A stretch of 64,000 nucleotides of DNA from Ophioderma brevispina (taxonomy: Eukaryota > Echinodermata > Ophiuroidea > Amphilepidida > Ophiodermatidae): contig JAMKCH010007188.1 in the NCBI GenBank assembly GCA_023653785.1, positions 62,001 through 126,000 on the forward strand. Direction: 5' to 3'. The notes below the pieces were generated by a model. That model did no database searches and was not told the origin of the DNA. It was given only the letters and a program-made list of their open reading frames with translations. Below are positions 1-12,913 of the stretch, piece by piece. Every line of letters starts with the position of its first letter. Position 1 is the stretch's first letter. The position numbers were made by a program, and so were the translations under genes.

Positions 1-267
1 ACTTGTTTCTTTTCTCATATGTTATAACCCTTTTCTTTTTATTATCCCTTTGTACCCCTGATGGAGAGCCTAGTACTGTTGTTGTCACACCAGATCACCA
101 TTTTTTTATGAGAAATAAAACCAAAACCCACCAAAATACCAGGTCTAATCATCGTCACTGATTTTGTTTTGTTTGTTCCTTGCTCTCAAAATGGCACTGG
201 AATAGAGGGCTGTGATGACTGGTTTCTCAACATGTACAGTTGATCCATCAAGTTGAAAAAGGGAATA
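1..267. repeat. 266-bp direct repeat, copy 1 (cut by window edge)
   Basis: Nearly identical to 1346-1611: both start ACTTGTTTCTTTTCTCATAT and end AAGTTGAAAAAGGGAATAA. They differ by a handful of substitutions and 1-2 base indels. Copy 1 runs into a 20-base A run (267-286) absent from copy 2. The left end coincides with the window edge, so the repeat may be longer. Confidence 0.95.
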
Positions 268-894
268 AAAAAAAAAAAAAAAAAAATAACCCAGTTGCTA
301 AAGCCTGAAATGCACAGTGTCTTAACAGTATGTCTGACTGCAAAAGAAATAAGGCTGCTGCATATGTGTCGCATTAGCCGGTGTGTTTCAGTTTGTTTTG
401 CCGATTTAGCTGGTACCCGTCTCTCTCCATGATAATGCATGTACGTGCATGCAGCCACAAATTACTGTTTATATTTTCAGTGTTTGACTCTTGCAATGGT
501 TATATTTCAGCATTTTGTTCCTGCCAGCAATTCTGCTGTTGACATTATTTAAATTGTTCTTGTTGAGTTTATTGTACTATTTTTATTTTATCTTGAGTTG
601 AGGTACAAGACAACTTCTGTTTTAAACGAACGACACTTACTGATTCTTTGAAAACCGGTGTGCGTGTATGCTTGCCTGTATGTTCCAAGCTAGTATTTGA
701 AACTTGAAATGGAAACTGCACAAGATGTTGATTCCCTTTCACGGCACAATTATTTGCCATAGGTTGGAGTCGGTTTCTACAGATAAATATTCTTTGCTGA
801 CATGCGATGGTCACACCAGCAGGACACATTGGTCCATCTTTCGTGACATAAATCATACCAAGTTGTCTGTAGCTCATCATTGTGTGTACTTTGT
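268..894. other. Non-coding, no feature beyond a poly-A run
   Basis: Apart from the A run at 267-286, only short overlapping chance frames are visible on the two strands; none has a recognisable domain. Confidence 0.5.
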
Positions 895-1300
895 TAAACC
901 CCCTGGGCACTACCATCTATAATACAACCTGCCTGATTGGTTCATTACAAGACACAACATGAGATAGCCTTCTGAGTAACCAATAAAAAGAGTGCTTCTC
1001 TATACCTGTGTAAACCATACCACCATTCTTACAGTATCTCTGATTTGCTCATTGCATGATATTACCTTCCAAAGTGACCAATCAAAATAGTGCTTAGATG
1101 CCGATAGATAGGCAGGTAGTGGCTAGGGGGTAAATCCCATGAGTACTATCTGCCAATCAGTCATGTGGTATACTTTAAGCCAATCAGCAACATGGTAAGA
1201 AGCTGCATTTTAATTGGTTATTGAAATGAATTTATGAGGTATTTATCCAATCAGAAATGGCTGTATGGAAGGCAGATAGTACTCAGGGAATTCAATACCC
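895..1300. mobile_element. CCAAT-rich inverted-repeat element, copy 1
   Basis: It begins AAACCCCCTGGGCACTACCA and has many ATTGG/CCAAT motifs in both orientations. It shares CTTACAGTATCTCTGATT with the inverted element at 13905-14119. Within it, 1133-1297 is a smaller foldback: AATCCCATGAGTACTATCTG on the left pairs with CAGATAGTACTCAGGGAATT on the right. Non-autonomous; no coding sequence. Confidence 0.65.
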
Positions 1301-1345
1301 AACAGAAGAACAATGGACTACATTAATCTAAAATATTATTACAAA

Positions 1346-1611
1346 ACTTGTTTCTTTTCTCATATGTTATAACCCTTTTCTTTTTATTATCCCTTTGTAC
1401 CCCTGATGGAGAGCCTAGTACCATTGTTGTCACACCAGATCACCATTTTTTATGAGAAATAAAACCAAAACCCACCAAAATACCAGGTCGAATCATCGTC
1501 ACTGATTTTGTTTTGTTTGTTCCTTGCTCTCAAAATGGCACTGGAATAGAGGGCTGTGAGACTGGTTTCTCAACATGTACAGTTGATCCATCAAGTTGAA
1601 AAAGGGAATAA
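1346..1611. repeat. 266-bp direct repeat, copy 2
   Basis: Second copy of 1-267 at a 1,345-bp offset. High identity indicates a recent duplication, or two ends of one element enclosing 268-1345. Clear LTR features (TG...CA ends, primer-binding site) are not seen. Confidence 0.95.
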
Positions 1612-2011
1612 GTTACAAGCAGGAATTGTTGTCTATTATATTCATCATTCAGTCAAGTAACCATGGTGATCCTACTTCCGCATGACAGGTCTAATGGCGT
1701 GACCTGAACTGGCACGCTTTGAGCCAAAATGATGACGTTCTGTAAATGATTAAGTACGCAAGTTTTAAAGGTCTGACGGAATCGTGTATTACCAAATTGA
1801 AGTCGCCCCATTGCAGTTGGGATTGATAGCCCTGGGATTACGATCAAAAGCAGTATCCAGAAGGGATGTTAATGCTAACACAGTTTTTTTCTTTTTATCT
1901 CCTTTTATTGCCTTCTTTTAAAAATCTCTCCCAATTAGTGGTCTCTCAAATAAGCGGTCATCGAGCCCGGCGGGCTTCGCCGACTCTGGAAAAAAAAAAA
2001 AAAAAACACCA

Positions 2012-2150
2012 TCTGAACACTCACAACACACCGATGGTTTGATTCAGAAAACACTCCCAACACACTGATATTGTTGTAGATTCGGAACACTCGGACACAC
2101 AGATCCGTTATAGAATCTGATCACTCAGAAAAACTGATCTTGTTATCGTA
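2012..2150. repeat. Degenerate tandem repeat, GAACACTC..ACACACTGAT unit
   Basis: Three to four diverged copies of a roughly 40-45 bp unit containing GAACACTC, ACACA and GAT..TTGTT, preceded by an A run at about 1990-2006. Confidence 0.55.
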
Positions 2151-3007
2151 GAGTAAGAAAAGCCCGAGCAACAGACATGTCATGCCGATTCGGTACCGCC
2201 TGAGTTGTATGACGATAATTAAAATGCATTCCAATAATCTTAACAGTGTAATAAATTATTAATCAGTCATGTTAAGGAAGGGGGGCGAAGGCAACGGGCC
2301 AAAAAAAGGGAAAAACTAGGGGCTCACGGGGGGAAGCACGGAGGAGGAGGGTAGGAACAGGGGGTTAATATTCTGGGATACTGGGCTTGTATGTTTGCTT
2401 TTTCTTTGTTGTACAGCCCTATTGTGAAAAAGTATTAGTGTGACTGGTCTCACACCGCACTGATATACCGGCAGTCATCAACATCATTGGCGGACACACG
2501 AGAATCCCGCATACTGGAAACTAGGGTTTCTGAGGTCAAAATTCAGAGGTCATTGTAAAAATTACAACAACAAAAAAAAGAAGAAAATTTCACAAAATCA
2601 AATGAAGCAATGTGGGAATTAATGGAAGACTTGTTTTGTAAATAAGAAAGTTCTCTTTTTTCTGGAGAATTTCTGATGAGTCCTTTTTTTAATATTGCGA
2701 ACAAGAGCTTGGTCTCGGAGAGAATTTGCTGAGAGAGTGAAAAATGGATGGTTGAAATGACATGAAATATTATTAAGTTATTTTTTTTTTCCCTTACGAT
2801 ACGTGTGCCATGTGTTAATCATTTGCTGAAATTTTGCTCAATCTTTCTATGTCACACATTTTCCCTGAAAGAATGTTACATGAATTTCCTTGTGCGGATT
2901 TTGAAAACGGATTTTTTTTTGTCAGTTTAGCAAATGTTGCATTAACATCCAACATATTATTTTTTAAAAACCTATACATCACATAACAAAGGCCAGGCAG
3001 GGAAAAA

Positions 3008-3085
3008 TTAGTGACCACCCTGGATTTGAACCTGGAACCTTCCGATCTCCAGACAGTTAAGCTACTATAAATTGAGCTAACAAAC
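3008..3085 (-). repeat. tRNA-derived SINE head or tRNA relic
   Basis: On the minus strand a box-A-like TTAGCTCAATTTATAGTAGC is followed at tRNA spacing by a box-B-like GGTTCAAATCC. The outer ends do not pair as an acceptor stem, so this is not a functional tRNA gene. Confidence 0.6.
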
Positions 3086-4007
3086 ACGCATATCTAGTAG
3101 GGCATTTCCTGTAAAAACAAATGTGCATTTCCCTTGCCATTGCCCTCTTGCAAAAACAGCTGTTGTTCAAAACCAGGTTTGAACCACTCGGCATGATAAC
3201 GGCAGGCAGCGCCACACTACAACAGGAATTCGGACTTGCATATGATATGAGTGATTTTAACAGAACATCAAATTGAAATAATACAGTGTTGAACTAAAAG
3301 AGCTAGTGTTCCATATAGTAGGCATTAGCGTTTGTGTTCCATTTTACACTGTTATGCATGACGCATGTGGTCCGTAGCACTTTGAAGCATGTTTTCATAG
3401 ATAACATGTAAAAAACAACCCTATTTTTGTCTAAATTCCGCAAGTCCTGAGCAAATAGAATAGTTTGGTAGGCTATCCTTGATCCTTCACTAGAATGGCA
3501 GTGTTATATGGCCGGCAGCCATGATTTTTTGACGTCAACTATGTCTGGTTAAGTAAATGCACAAAGACAATCCATGTAAGGGTATTTTAATGGTTAACAT
3601 ATGGTGCTGAAAGTCTCCAGAGGGTGGTCCAGGGGAGGTTTTATGCCTTCATTGGTACCTTATTACTACTTCTTAGCCCAGATCAAGCTCTTGGAAAATG
3701 ATAATAGCAGAGAAAAATCAATTTTTTATTTTATTATTGCTTAGTTAAGTTAAAATTTGTATACCTAGTAATATAGGTAAATGGTACTCATTTTTGTTAA
3801 CTCATGATTTCTTAACACATGATTTAACACATGAATGTATGAGCCAGACGGTGAACTCTTGTGTATTTGGCAGTGTGAATTTGAAGTGTCATGTTTCACA
3901 TGTATCAAAGAAGTATTTATTCTACACCAATTGTTGTGTAAAATGTATTTCATATCTTACGATGTCCCAACGTATGTTTTATTTGATTAGCAAAGTCGTA
4001 CTTTTTT

Positions 4008-4019
4008 GGGGGGGGGGGG
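4008..4019. repeat. 12-base G run
   Basis: Homopolymer directly after TTTTTT; length is likely unreliable in the assembly. Confidence 0.9.
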
Positions 4020-4189
4020 TGAGTAATGAAACCAATTAGTAGCAAATAAACCAATTAGTAGCGATTTTTAAGGAATGGGTCCAGTGACATCAAAGTTGCC
4101 CTTAGCCTATGCTCTGTTGATCAGATCCTGATGACAGTAATTGAGTCAAAACACTACTATGCCCCATACCACACCAGCAAAATCGCTTA

Positions 4190-4400
4190 TTTTGACAAAG
4201 TTAACAGAGATTAAAAAATCGTAACATATAGTGTGCATGGCACATTCCTATGTCAAATCGCATAGCGATGACGCATTAACAGAGACTTAAAATCGTAACT
4301 TATAGTGCCTGCATCATTATTTCAAACGCTTATTCGATGAAGACGTAACAAATGATTAAAAGATCGTAAAATATAGTGTGCATGCAAATTCCTATTCACC
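4190..4400. repeat. Degenerate tandem repeat of about 70 bp, three copies
   Basis: AACAGAGATTAAAAAATCGT, AACAGAGACTTAAAATCGTA and AACAAATGATTAAAAGATCG are each followed by a TATAGTG(TG)CATG-like string. Spacing is 70-75 bp. Confidence 0.6.
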
Positions 4401-4984
4401 ACGATGTAAACTGTTTATTTTGATTAAAGCAATTAAGAGCTTGTTTGTGTTTGATTAGTGATTAATAGTGTGTATACACACACTTTATTGAACTAAGCGA
4501 AGTGATGGGTAAGGGTTGACATCCCATGGAAGTATTACTGTAAAATTGTTCTATGTCCTAGCAGCTAGTAAACAAATCCCTGCCAGTCTAATTTGATCTT
4601 TGTTAGTGTTTTGCTAATGTGTACCGATTTTATCTTTGTTTTGAAGTGCAATTTTGTAGGTGTACAGGATCATAGTTATACCCAATCTTATAGTTTGCAA
4701 ATATTGGCCCCACTGTTGTGAAAATTACAATGTATGAGGTGATCCAGAAACAAGGTGACCCAATCAAACCCACGCAGATCAAGTGACAATATTGGAAATT
4801 GAAAAAATAAGCAAAATTAATTGAAAACAAGCAAAAGCCCAAGAAAATTAGCCTTTAGGAACTTTTGCAATAAGGTAAGCTAGCTCTATACTCCTTTCTC
4901 TTCCGCAATGCATTGAGTCATAGCTTATGCACAGCTTTTTTCATGCAAATCAGGTCCTACTTGACATTTTGTGGATGTGAAATA

Positions 4985-5042
4985 ACACGCAATTCGAACC
5001 TGGGTTGCGTTGCCTGCTAACTTATTAAATGAGCTATACACA
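4985..5042 (-). repeat. tRNA-derived SINE head or tRNA relic
   Basis: The minus strand shows TATAGCTCATTTAATAAGTT (box-A-like) and CCAGGTTCGAATTGC (box-B-like). No acceptor stem. Confidence 0.5.
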
Positions 5043-5049
5043 AAATTAT

Positions 5050-8000
5050 GCACTTATGTTGTCACCCAACAGAGGAAGGGAAATTTAAAGTTTTCAACAT
5101 AAGTAAGCTTCTGAAACCTAAAAATAGGAATTCAATTTCAATAATAGCGACATGAGGAGTAGGATGAGGCGGCTTGCCCACATTATATGAACGATGTGGT
5201 TTTTTTAAGTTGTTACTCGAGTCAGCTATTTGAAAAGAAACTACAAGTTTAAAAATGATATTTCTAGTTTCAACTGTTTGCATCAAAGTTAAATGTTTTA
5301 AACATAAATTCGCCAACATCTGTGAAGGGAAAGAGGCATCAAAACCAGTAATGTGATTGACAGGCTGTTGTAACCTTGTGAACATTCAGCCCAGTCTTCC
5401 CGCCATGACCAAGTTACCATGTTCAAACTGGTAAATTCTATCAACTATGAATAAAATTCTCAGAGCTGAATGCGGGTTGATTTACGTTGGTAAGATGCAT
5501 TTCGTCCCTTGAGTTAGTTTGACTTTGAACAAAGAAATCAATTCCCCAAAATAGTGTAACATTTAGGTTGCCGAGTCTACTCGTGATGGAGGAGGCCGAT
5601 TTCTTTTGTTGTAACAAAAGGTAGGGGACATTTAGCCACCATGAAATTTTGTCATTCAAACAGTCATGTTTTGACATCCCTCCATGTAGCATGATGCCAT
5701 TGCAAGGCACCAGTTCAGGAGATTGATTGACAATAAACCGTAACATGGGCAAGCTAAGTTCAACTAGACTCGACAATATGGAGAAAAATCTGTGAAAAAA
5801 AAACGCTGAAAATGAATTGAATGCTGGTTCATTGCCATCAGGAGTTAAAGTGGACCCACTGCATAATTTCCTCTACAACAGAAGCTTTATTCTGTTACTG
5901 GTGCTGCAGTGTTTCCCACAGTCATGGACGACTTCATCTTGACAGGTCTGCAATTGAATCTCTCTTTGTATCATGTTGAAGGTAGCAAGTCATGAAGAGC
6001 ACACTATTGGCCATGCCATGACATTGAAGGTTTGGAGCAAAATTGGACCAGCATCAACACAATTTTGCTTAATCTTCTAAAATGGTGTGGCATTTTAGGA
6101 GATCACAATGGAGGAATTCACAACTTCTACCAAACAAAGTCTCAGTGGGCACAGTGTGTGTTGATGCAATGAAAAGACACTGAAATTGAAACCAACAATG
6201 TTAAATTGATGGGACTTTTAAGATCATCATCTTTTATTTTGATGGTCATTTACTTTCAAAGATGAATTAACATGGCATTATGAAAACTCTATAGTCTGTT
6301 TCGAATGTTTTGATTGTTATAGGCTGTTGTCTAGTACATAAATTAAAATAGATCCAGCGGGAATAGGAATTGTTATGTTGATTAAATGGATTGAACCCAC
6401 TGCAGCCCTGGATTAGTCACTGGACCCATTTTTGATACAGAAATTGCATATGCCTGGGAACGGAGGATTGTCCATCCAAATGAACTTATATATTCGGAAT
6501 TTTGTTGAAGTGAGAGTAACACCATTCTGTAAATTAGACTTGCCACGGGGGTGGAAGGTATTGCTATTTGAATGTCCTTTTAATGACAAAAAAATAAAAA
6601 AGTCAACTCATTATGCCTGCTTGGTACATTGACTAAACATCGTTTGTCCCCCCCAAGTATTTCCTCACAATTCTATTTGGATACAGAATTTACATCAGCA
6701 TAAAAATTGTCTCAAAATGCTGATTAATTAATTTATAAAGGTAATAATATATACACAAGCAATTTAATTCACCATTTATTCCAAATTGTTTTTAATGCTC
6801 TGTTTTTGGGCATGAATGTACATGGATATCCCATATATGTCCAGTGGTTTTTATCAAAGCCAAGTGTTCTCTCAACTTGAGGCGAGATGGCTATAAGGTC
6901 CGATTCATTGCTTTTGTGATAGTTATTAAGCAGAGTTTTTTGTCTGATAAAATTTGTAGCATCTTACACATCAGCTATGTGTGGATGTAATAGTACATGC
7001 TTCTTCCTGTTGTAATGTTTGTAACAGCAAACGGGGAGGGAAAATAATGAACTGGACAGTACAGCACGGTGATATTCAATTTTGTTTTACTTTTACTCTA
7101 GATTTAGTTTTTGTTAAGTACAACATTTTACATTGTAAATGTATTGGAAACTGTTGCAATTTTTAGGTACAAAACTTTATGGGGGAACTGTCCAAACGGT
7201 TGTAACATTAAAAGAAATTAACCTCAATACCTTTTTTGTGAGTTCATGAGGAGTTCCTCAGGAAATTTCCTGAAAGAAGACTCAAAGAACATTGAGTTCA
7301 AGCAGGCATGCATATTGATTGACAGCATAAAAAGGAATGGCAGTTCCAAATCTAGGTTGGCATAAGTGCAAGTCAGCTGGGTTGCTACTCAACGGTCCAG
7401 TACCAGTTCATGGCTGTGTATGAATATTGGAAATAAATTCGTTATGGACTTGACTTTTTTCATAGGCATGCCCAGACAGAAATACATCCAACCCTTGGGC
7501 TGAGCAGCTGAAGTGTACCCAAAATAGGTGGGCCCCCAAAAAGCCACCCCAAGGCGCATCTGTTTTTGGTATAGTAAGGGCTGGTTTTCAAAATGGAATA
7601 ACACTTTGGGCAAACTAACATTTGAAAAAACCACACCCCTCTGTTGAAGACCTAGTTTGTCTTCCTCAGTTAGAGTTACAGAGTCCAAATGAATAGCCCA
7701 GGCTGACTTATTTTTTTTTGGATGGAATGGATTTGAAATGGAATATGGGCCTAATTTGCGGTAACAGTCAAACAAATTATTGGCCATGCCACATACCAAT
7801 TATTGCAATGGTGCCTTGTGTGATTTTATTATCATACGTTGTTAACCATCTGTTATTTGATTTAAACTTGCTGTTTATTTTCAACATAGACTACACTTAG
7901 GATGTTTTGAGGTATTGTTAAAAACCCCATACTAAAATGATAAAGCTAATTTTACAATGCAAATGATCCCAATTAGATGATTCATAATAAGTCACAAAAG

Positions 8001-9680
8001 GCAGCCATTGCAAAAATACCGCAGTAATGTGAGGCAGCCACGACTTTTTTTATTTGCAGTGGTCGTTCTTTTTGGTATTTTTTATGTTGCTATGCAATGC
8101 ATAAATGCATCTGCAAATAGACAAAGTGAGGTGTTTTCTGATTCTTCTGATTCACGTGTTGGTCAATAAATTGTATTTATATTGTTTTTTTTTTTTTTTT
8201 TTTTAAATTAATTCAATTTGAACTTTGTACACTGATGAAAACAGGTAGCGGGGTTTGTCTCTCATCCCTCATGAGATGCAAAACATATTTGGGGTAACAG
8301 AGTCTTTGTCATGTACATGTGTTATTCTGAAGAAAAAAAATCTATTTTTGATGAAGCAATCTTTTCACAATGCAAGAATGTTGGTAAAAGAGTAATACTG
8401 AATAAAAAAAACGTGTGTTTTTTTTGAGGATAAAGAAAGTAAGAAAGTATAATAGCAGTAATATGTATAAATGTCCTGTCTACACTTCTGATTGTATGTA
8501 TTTATATAATTGAGTCTATGTGTAAGTATTATTTGCCTATTAATGTTGCCAGTACTGTATTACTCTGTAATTTGCAATATAGCTTTTATTATCATTTTTA
8601 CTGTTAAAAGTATCCATGTCCTTTAGAAAAGTACAGTGTTAAGTACATGGTGGATGCCATATAGTCCCTTTGACTAGTCAATTATTCCTTCATTATTTTA
8701 AGCCTGTCATATGGAAATTGATATATTTCAATGTGTCACAACCTTTTAAGTTTAATAATTATTAAGTATGTTTATCATTTCTTCAAATAATTGTGCACTT
8801 ATGGCATACACTTGTGAAAATCTTTTTGTCCTTATTGAACAAAATTTTAATTCAGTTTTAAGGTCTTCGAAAATACTGACTGAATTCAATTTTGGTTGAC
8901 TGAGCGTAGAACACAAATAAAAAAAAGGGTTCTTTGTTTTTGATGACTATCCATCTTAAAACCTTGGTAAGGCTTCTGATAATAACCAAAAATAGCCAAA
9001 AGTTGAAAACAAAATGCCCATTTAAGACGGAGACAAAAGATTCATTCTATTCATGTAATATCTACATTTTGTTGTTTAGTACTATTTCTATATCAACCAC
9101 TCTGAATTTTGAAGAGCGAGAGAGGAAAATAAAATCATTACCCAAGTTTTAAAATTTAATAATTGTTGACTGTTTGCCCTGGATGAAATTATAAACCAAA
9201 TTCTGATGTATGGAATTTACCTTCGATTGTAAGCATGAGGTTTAAGAAGGAGGTTGCACTTTTAAATACATGTTTCTGTGTAATACACTCTATGTTGCAA
9301 TATGTGTGTGTGCATTACTGAGAGTGAGCATACCATTTCTTAATTGTATGTGAACTTTTTTCCCATAACACTTGTAGATGTATTTCAAACCCTTGTATAC
9401 TGCCACTATAAGTGTTGGTTATCAAATGTTAGTGAAGTCTCTGGCTATCAAAACCTTTGCAGGGACAAAGAATTGGAAAAATAGATCTTTGATCCCATCA
9501 TCACCCCGGCAACGCGATAAGGCCTAATGATGCCTGGCTATTAAGTAGTAGTATAATTTGTATTGCTGTTCAAATGTTTCAACTTCCTTTACTGTGCAAT
9601 AGGTTAGGTATAATTTATATGAACTTTTTTAGGGGAGAAATCAAACCCTATTCATTGTTTCTGTAGTAAAATGCACTAGT
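5050..9680. other. Long non-coding stretch, nothing assigned
   Basis: AT-rich DNA with a T run near 8186-8204 and no splice-flanked conserved exon that I can recognise. The longest frame, 136 codons on the minus strand (7389-7799), lacks a known motif and is judged chance. Missing upstream RGS exons could be hidden here but were not found. Confidence 0.5.
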
Positions 9681-10040
9681 GGTATAATTGCATTATACCC
9701 TTTGCACCTACTTTGTATCATGTGCTTTATTCCGTTAACAGAATAAAGCACATGATACAGAGTAGGTGCACCTACTTTGTATTATGTGCTTTATTCCATT
9801 TGCAGAATAAAGCACATTCATAGGTGCATCTACTTGGTATGATGTGCTTATTCCATTAACAGAATAAAGCACATGATACAGAGTAGGTGCACCTACTTTG
9901 TATTATGGCTTTATTCCATTAACAGAATAAAGCACATGATACAGAGTAGGTGCACCTACTTTGTATTATGCACTTTATTCTGTTAATGGAATAATGAACA
10001 TAATACTGTGTAGGTGCAAAGGGTATTTTGTAATTATTCC
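9681..10040. mobile_element. TIR element whose core is five tandem hairpins (family A, copy 1)
   Basis: Outer inverted repeats are GGTATAATTGCATTATACCC on the left and GGAATAATTACAAAATACCC as the reverse complement of the right end. Between them lie five abutting 60-66 bp palindromes at about 9704, 9768, 9825, 9888 and 9951. Each has the form GCACCTACTTTGTATCATG..GAATAAAGCACATGAT..GTAGGTGC. Stem arms of unit 1 match at 28 of 29 positions around an 8-base centre. Copies with one hairpin (15195-15304) and with an insertion (27856-28204) define the family. Confidence 0.88.
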
Positions 10041-10650
10041 CCACGCAGGTTCCTGTGTTTTCACCTAATTGACAAAGCTGTAACAGTTGTGTGTGTAGTT
10101 TAAAGTGATCTTTAACAGACAAATATAAGAACTACATTTAATGTGTTGGGGAACAGCTTAAGAGGGCATTTTGTATTAGTTTGAAAGCAATAAACATTTG
10201 TGGTAAGGGTGTTAATCAGATTTTGGGATGATAAAGATATTGAAATGAAAGTCAAGGTGGTCTTAAAGGTATTTTTGATGGGAAGCACTGCTAAAACTAA
10301 GATGCAAATTTCGTGGAAATTTCAGGATAAATTTTGTTCATTGCTTATGAAAGGTTCACAAGTGTTTTCAAAACTTGTCCAATTTGTTCTTAAAGTCAAT
10401 CATTAGACATTTTTAAGAGTAAATGTAAGGAATGTGATTTAAAATTTGGACTACACAAGTAGTAATTCATATCCTACATGGCAATACATCACCTCTTCCC
10501 AGATGAAACACTCAACAGTGTGCCTAAACGATATGCATGTATTGTAAGTAGACTATTTAGGATATCAATACACACGATGTGAGTTTGAGCACAAGCCATG
10601 CATTGTTGTCTCCTACCCAGCCTATCCAGTGTGAGTGGAAGTGTTAGAGA
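10041..10650. other. Non-coding, nothing assigned
   Basis: AT-rich sequence with chance frames only. Confidence 0.5.
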
Positions 10651-10782
10651 CCATTTGGGTATCCATTCTGCCTAGGTATCTACCATTGTGTTTAACAGTT
10701 AAAGTGAATTCATACACAGATGACTGTACTTTTATGCTGCTAGACACAAAGGGTCCTGCCTAAATGGTATACCCAAATGGTG
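10651..10782. mobile_element. Small foldback sequence
   Basis: ACCATTTGGGTATCCATT on the left is matched by AATGGTATACCCAAATGGT on the right, enclosing about 100 bp. Probably the ends of a small inverted-repeat element. Confidence 0.55.
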
Positions 10783-10897
10783 TGTGACAAGGACTGGGCA
10801 CTACAAGTGTTAGTACAAGATCAACTAATTTCTATTGTGGTATAGGTTATAAATTCCTATCTGCAAGGTGCTAACCTAAGCAATGGAGTTCTGGGGC

Positions 10898-11335
10898 ATG
10901 AGAACAAGTACTCGAGCTGAATGTAAGCACAAGCTTTTGTAACTACTTGTGAGTAAGTAAGGATGGTTGTAAGCAGTTAAGGAGTTAGGAAAGCTTTTGA
11001 GCAGTTGTGAGTAGTAAGATGAGCAATATGTTTTGCCGAGTGAACTTTTAAGGTGATAGTGAATGTTTGCAAATACTAAGAGCATTTGTGAGCATATGCT
11101 TTTACTTCTGTTTATGAGCACTTGTGAGTACTGTGAGTGTATGTGAGCACTTGTAAGTACTTATGAGTGTTTTGGAGTACTTGTGAATACTTATGGAATG
11201 CTTGTAAGCAGTCATTGAATACTTCGGAGTATTTATGAGTACTTGTTGCTTGTGAATGAGTATTTGTATTTTGCTGGTATTTGGAAATATGAGTGTTGGT
11301 GAGCACTTGTATTGGTGAATACTTGCTTGTATTTT
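10898..11335. repeat. Degenerate short tandem repeat, GAGTACTTGT / GAGCACTTGT
   Basis: The ten-base motif GAG(T/C)ACTTGT and variants such as GTAAGTACTTATGAGT recur irregularly over about 430 bp. They give antisense frames full of KYS/THK-type codons that are artefacts of the repeat. Confidence 0.65.
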
Positions 11336-11389
11336 AAATACACACATAAACAATAACCATTTCATTTTAATCACAATCACTGGCATGCC

Positions 11390-12900
11390 TAGGTGGAAGC
11401 TTGGAAAGGGGGCTCAGCCCCTGGGATTTACAAAAGATGAACAAAATCTGCCTACCTTTTGGCAAATGTTGGCCACTCAGGCACACTATTTTTGGCATAT
11501 TTTAACCCCAGCATTGGCTGTTTTGGCCACTCCCCTCAATGAAGAATCTGAAATGAGATATGTACTCGACTACAAGCTAGAATACCAACATTACAGCTTT
11601 GTCAAAGAGTGAAAACAAAATGTTCCAGAAAATACTAAATAGTTAGCATTTTATAATAATAATTATATTTATAAAATATCTATAAATACTTGATGTGAGA
11701 AAAGGGATCACAAAAATGACAATTGCATTTTATTTTTTATTAGATACTTAGGCTAATAAAGAAAAAAAGTTCATTGATTTGGTTCAAATTTGAACAAGTC
11801 ATAACAGTAATTGAATCCTGCGACAGGGACTGCCTTTTTTGCTTACTGTTGTTAGACGGAACTTGATTAAATAGTGTATTTTTGTATACCTTCAGTAGAA
11901 GCTGTTATTATGTAATGGTCAGAAATGAATCATAATTTATTAACTTGAGAGGATTCCCTGTTTCTGCAGTCCTAACTCTCGCTATGCAGATAATTAATCT
12001 TTTAATTGGTATTGTTTAGGAAACCAAACCAACTTAATATATTCACAAAAAGCTAGTCCACCTAATTAAAGGGGGAAATTTATTAAAGGTAAATAAATGA
12101 ATTACCAAAAAAACCTTAACACAGTAGAATTAGCTTGTGGCATGAAAATGTGAGCAATGTTATAAACTTCAAATTAGCTATAATTATTATCAATTTCATA
12201 AAGGCTAATATAGTTGTAATTCACACAGCTTTCTATTGTATATAATCAGTGTATGGTGTGGTTATGTGTGGTAGAACATACCCTGTTAATCTGTATAGTA
12301 TGTTATTTATAGAGATCAAAAAATATATAATGTATATATTCTAACTAAAGTTATAAAAAATATTGCTTCCTTGTTAATATCAGAGATAAAAACTTAGTGA
12401 GAAAGAGGGGAAATATGTGCTATTTTTGTAACTAAGGGACTTTGCTTCCAATGTTGGGGTATGTTAAACAAAAGAAACTTGATACTGTGTAAGAAATTGG
12501 TAAATAGAGCACTTTCTGGCTTTTCAAAAGTATGAGGAGAATTTTGGTGAAAGCAATCTGTGTCTTGAGTTGCTCACCTATTTTTGAGCTGTGAGTGATT
12601 TCGGTCATGAAGATGAGATTTATTGCAAAGCCTGTAGTTACAAATATAGTTGTGATGAAACTCTATGAGTGAAATGCTACAAGTTCTACTATTCTCACTG
12701 TCAGGAAGTAGGGTTCACTATTCGCGTATCATTACGTGCCGAGAAAGTGATCCATTGGTCTACTGGGTATCGGTTGTAGACCAATTCCAATTGTGTAAAC
12801 TCCAGGTTGGCATTGTGATGTCGGACCTATTTTCTGAGAATGAGACCGGCCCGGGCTGTTCCTGATTAATTTATTACACCCTCTGTGGAAGGCATAACTT
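11390..12900. other. Non-coding, nothing assigned
   Basis: AT-rich. A 75-codon frame at 11385-11612 shows no recognisable domain. No splice-flanked conserved exon seen. Confidence 0.5.
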
Positions 12901-12913
12901 GAACATGAAAAAG

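Noticed and set aside
7389..7799. 136-codon minus-strand frame
   Set aside because: No family motif, no splice context and no neighbouring gene parts; judged chance.
11102..11386. Antisense frames rich in Ser, Thr, His, Lys
   Set aside because: They are translations of the degenerate GAGTACTTGT tandem repeat.
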